Notes under the pieces: model-generated
The model's input: only the letters and a program-made list of their open reading frames with translations
Database searches by the model: none
What the model was told of the DNA's origin: nothing
In this document: piece after piece, positions 61,601-64,000 of the stretch
Layout of the letters: every line of letters starts with the position of its first letter
Numbering within the stretch: position 1 is the first letter of the stretch
Program-made: the position numbers and the translations under genes
NCBI GenBank assembly: GCA_964453155.1
Contig: CAYVQU010000006.1
Coordinates: 6,369-70,368 of the forward strand
DNA: 64,000 nt
Direction of reading: 5' to 3'
Source of the DNA: CAYVQU01 sp964453155
Lineage (GTDB): Bacteria; Chloroflexota; Anaerolineae; Anaerolineales; UBA11858

Positions 61601-62802
61601 TCTGTAGTTGAACTCCCGATGACAATATCACCGGTTTCTTGCCTGACTAATTTTGCGGAAAAAGCGAAAAACAATCCTAAAAATAGGGGTGGGAACCAAA
61701 TATTCCAAAAAGCCTGGTATTTCAGCAAGCCTTGCAATATGATCAATGCTTGAGCAGCAGCATAAACCCAGACCAACTTTTGGACACTTTTACGCTCAGA
61801 CAACTTCAAAATTGCCACCGTAACCTGTAATACTGGAACCAACAGCACAATCCAGTCAGTGATCCAACCATAGGCAAGGGTCAAAGATGAAATTATCAGT
61901 AATTGGGGTCCATGTGTTCGCCAGGACCAATTTTCATAAAACTTAGAATAATAGCTAATGGCTACAAATGCGCCCAAGATGGGAGGAATAAACTGAAGTT
62001 CAAATATGTCCCACCTAAAGATCATACGCAAGACGGTTCCCCAACTTGGCGTGAGCCAATGGGTAGGTTGATCTGCCTGGATCGTGCTCAAATAATGTGA
62101 TAGCACGTCTGGATTAGGAATAAATGCAATCAGGGTACCGAGTAAAACGGCAACGATTAACCCCATCCCAATTCGCCAGCGTCGCTGGCGTAATAGCCAC
62201 AAAAGAGAAATTCCGCCCATCAAAAAAAATACATGGGGTTTGATCGTCATCAAAAATAGAAATACGCCAGCAATAAAATCTCGCCGGGATTGCTCAAAAT
62301 ACAGAAAACCTGCTAATCCCAAGAGAATAAAGGGGGTAATTTGACCTATATTCAACGCCATAAATACGGGCATGAAAGTAAACGCAATTATAGGTGGCAG
62401 CCACTTCTCCGTGGTTGAATCACCCTCATAAATCCGCCAAATCCAAACACTGCTGACCCACATGGCGGCAAAAGAAGCAGCCATCCAGAGCAGCCAACTT
62501 AATCGATACGAGAAAATCCCGAAGGGCATCACCACCGACAGGGTCCAGGGGGGATTCCACATCATATCGGGTTCGGAACCAATCCATCCGACCGCTTTTT
62601 GCAAGGGAAAGAGCAAATCTGGATCATAAGGATTTTGCCCGGCCAAATTAAGCTGTCCCGCGGACCAATATTCCACAAAATCATTGATCGGACTTTCATA
62701 TTCAAAGATGAATTCTTGGATCGTTACAATGAGTAATACCAAACTTAGTAACAGACTGATCCAGAGAACAATTTGGCGAATTGGATTTGAAGGCTTTCGC
62801 AT
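61594..62802 (-). CDS. GT87/DUF2029-like membrane glycosyltransferase
   Basis: About 402 residues with some 9-10 membrane helices. After the first helix comes NDFVEYWSAGQLNLAGQNPYDP (about 43-63), the acidic/Tyr-rich loop of the polyprenol-phosphate-dependent GT-C fold (GT87), then MMWNPPWTL. Such enzymes use lipid-linked mannose or other sugars. The 62802 ATG (MRKPSNP) is preferred to a TTG at 62835. It is a tandem duplicate of the next gene. Confidence 0.8.
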   Translation of the reverse strand: MRKPSNPIRQIVLWISLLLSLVLLIVTIQEFIFEYESPINDFVEYWSAGQLNLAGQNPYDPDLLFPLQKAVGWIGSEPDMMWNPPWTLSVVMPFGIFSYRLSWLLWMAASFAAMWVSSVWIWRIYEGDSTTEKWLPPIIAFTFMPVFMALNIGQITPFILLGLAGFLYFEQSRRDFIAGVFLFLMTIKPHVFFLMGGISLLWLLRQRRWRIGMGLIVAVLLGTLIAFIPNPDVLSHYLSTIQADQPTHWLTPSWGTVLRMIFRWDIFELQFIPPILGAFVAISYYSKFYENWSWRTHGPQLLIISSLTLAYGWITDWIVLLVPVLQVTVAILKLSERKSVQKLVWVYAAAQALIILQGLLKYQAFWNIWFPPLFLGLFFAFSAKLVRQETGDIVIGSSTTEH

Positions 62803-62806
62803 AATT

Positions 62807-64000
62807 TTATTTTGATGGGGTTCCAACTGATGCAATCATTCCATTTCTTTGGGCCACAATATATAACAATAACAAAAATGGTGATAGCCAAATATGTTCA
62901 AATGGCTCCATTTTTAGTAAACCTTGGAAAACAATACTAATCTGAGCCGCTCCATAAGCCCACCCCAGCCCAATCGCTAATTTTCGATTAGAATGTTTCA
63001 CCGCGCCAACCGTAACCTGCAATACGGGGATGAATAGCACAACCCAATCCGTGATCCAGCCATAGGCCACCGAGATCGCCGAAATAAAGAAAAGCACGGG
63101 GCCATTCCTTCCCCAATTCCACTCTTTTCGAAATATTATGAAATACAAACTTCCAAATATAACGCCAATAATGGGCGGGATAAATTGAAGCCAAAATAAT
63201 TCCCAGTCGAAAAGCATTCGTAGTACTGTTCCCCAACTCGGGGTAACCCATTTTGTGGGTGGGTTGGTTTGAATTGCTTCGAAATAGTATGAGAAAATCT
63301 GGTGATCAAGGCTAATTGCTATCAGGGTGGACGCAATTATTATGGCAGCAGCAGAAATCAATATCAGCCAACGGCGCTCTGCTAAAATCCAAAGAAAAAC
63401 GATCACTCCGATCACTAGAAAAACGTGGGGCTTGAAGGTTACCAGCGTTAAAAATGCTCCCGCCCAAAAATCACGCTGGGTACGTTCAAAATACAGAAAT
63501 CCAGCTAACCCGAATAAAATAAATGGCGTAATTTGACCCCAGTTTAAAGCCATGAAGATCGGCATAAACGAGAAAGCCAAAAATGGTGGCAACCATTTAT
63601 GAGTAGGTTCACCCCCATATAATCGCCAAATCCAGATACTGCTCACCCACATGACGATGAATGAAGCGACCATCCAAATCAACCAACTGAAACGATATGA
63701 AAAGATGGCAAATGGAATTATAAATGGGAATGTCCAGGGTGGATTCCACATCATATCGGCTTCAGACCGCCCCCAGCCAGCAGCCTTTTGGATCGGGAAA
63801 AGTAAATCCGCATCATAAGGGTTTTTTCCATTCAAAATCAGCTTCCCGGCAGACCAGTATTCCACGAAATCATTTACCACAATATCCACCAAAAAAACGA
63901 GTTTTCGGGTTGTCAAAACCAAGATTACAACGCTTATGAATAATGCGGTAAGTATACGGAATAGTGTGAAAAGGGCTTGAAAAAAGAGGGGATTGGAAGC
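62807..64000 (-). CDS. GT87/DUF2029-like membrane protein, N-terminus outside window
   Basis: A paralogue of the preceding gene: NDFVEYWSAGKLILNGKNPYD, MMWNPPWTF and VTPSWGTVLRMLF are near-identical in both. The frame remains open to the window edge (another 26 codons, including SNPLFFQALFTLFRILTALF, matching the first helix of its paralogue), so an internal start at 63922 is not the true start. The gene precedes its copy by 4 bases, suggesting co-transcription. Confidence 0.8.
   Translation of the reverse strand, partial: ASNPLFFQALFTLFRILTALFISVVILVLTTRKLVFLVDIVVNDFVEYWSAGKLILNGKNPYDADLLFPIQKAAGWGRSEADMMWNPPWTFPFIIPFAIFSYRFSWLIWMVASFIVMWVSSIWIWRLYGGEPTHKWLPPFLAFSFMPIFMALNWGQITPFILFGLAGFLYFERTQRDFWAGAFLTLVTFKPHVFLVIGVIVFLWILAERRWLILISAAAIIIASTLIAISLDHQIFSYYFEAIQTNPPTKWVTPSWGTVLRMLFDWELFWLQFIPPIIGVIFGSLYFIIFRKEWNWGRNGPVLFFISAISVAYGWITDWVVLFIPVLQVTVGAVKHSNRKLAIGLGWAYGAAQISIVFQGLLKMEPFEHIWLSPFLLLLYIVAQRNGMIASVGTPSK

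Noticed and set aside
63922..63924. Start of the last GT87-like gene at 63922
   Set aside because: The frame continues open to the window edge with a sequence matching its paralogue's first helix, so the true start is outside.
1..64000. CRISPR arrays, tRNA, rRNA, integrases or transposases
   Set aside because: None was seen. The repeats present are dispersed or minisatellite-like, not regularly spaced direct repeats, and no cloverleaf or rRNA motif was recognised.

Overview
The window reads as a chromosomal segment of an anaerobic or facultative bacterium, most likely a member of the Chloroflexota (Anaerolineae-like). This is an inference from the gene families: permeases with universal-stress tails, a PhaR/phasin pair, tandem GT87 membrane proteins, an SH3b lipoprotein-like protein, and an MvhADG-HdrABC hydrogenase beside EtfAB. 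No rRNA, tRNA, CRISPR array, phage or intact insertion sequence was recognised.

Layout. 1-4.2 kb: edge-truncated cellulase-like protein, exported nucleoside hydrolase, histidine ammonia-lyase, A-type Fe-S carrier. 4.2-7.7 kb: SH3b surface protein, zinc-ribbon protein, phasin and PhaR regulator, HEAT-like protein. 8-15.7 kb: two APC-type permeases with Usp tails, then a DUF485/ActP-like acetate symporter pair. 15.8-19.5 kb: pentose-phosphate genes (tkt, rpiB, tal) on the minus strand. 20.0-35.2 kb: one long plus-strand gene series. It starts with a 23-codon leader ORF, then HdrCB-like protein, EtfB, EtfA, a membrane ETF:quinone oxidoreductase-like protein (EMO-like), a sensor kinase, a receiver-kinase, a lone receiver, HdrC, HdrB, HdrA, MvhD, MvhG and MvhA. 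The hydrogenase maturation protease and two cyclic-nucleotide-binding proteins follow. 37.4-41.2 kb: a cytochrome bc/b6f-type complex (cytochrome b, subunit IV, Rieske) in an operon with a third CCG-family membrane oxidoreductase. 41.5-50 kb, minus strand: lone winged-helix protein, then a molybdopterin oxidoreductase (A, B, C subunits) with FmdE-like protein, a large sensor kinase and a NarL-type regulator. 50-64 kb: MFS carrier, GGDEF response regulator, esterase, a MoxR/TgpA/DUF58 set, a formylglycine-enzyme/WD40 fusion, and two tandem GT87-like membrane proteins, the last running off the window end.

How it fits together. The 20-41 kb block looks like the electron-transfer core of the cell. 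A group 3c-type [NiFe] hydrogenase and HdrABC could exchange electrons between H2, ferredoxin and a disulfide-type or other acceptor. EtfAB and the EMO-like protein could pass electrons from acyl-CoA or similar dehydrogenases to menaquinone. The bc complex with its own CCG oxidoreductase would connect to the quinone pool. A sensor-kinase set lies inside the same gene series. This is inference from gene content and order.

The non-coding DNA is unusually informative. A ~110-bp two-hairpin repeat occurs six times between genes. A perfect 15-bp palindromic operator and a near copy bracket the -10 box of the phasin promoter. Several genes have a -10 box 6-7 bases before the ATG, suggesting leaderless mRNAs. 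A paired AGACCCCAGGGGTTT inverted repeat occurs twice.
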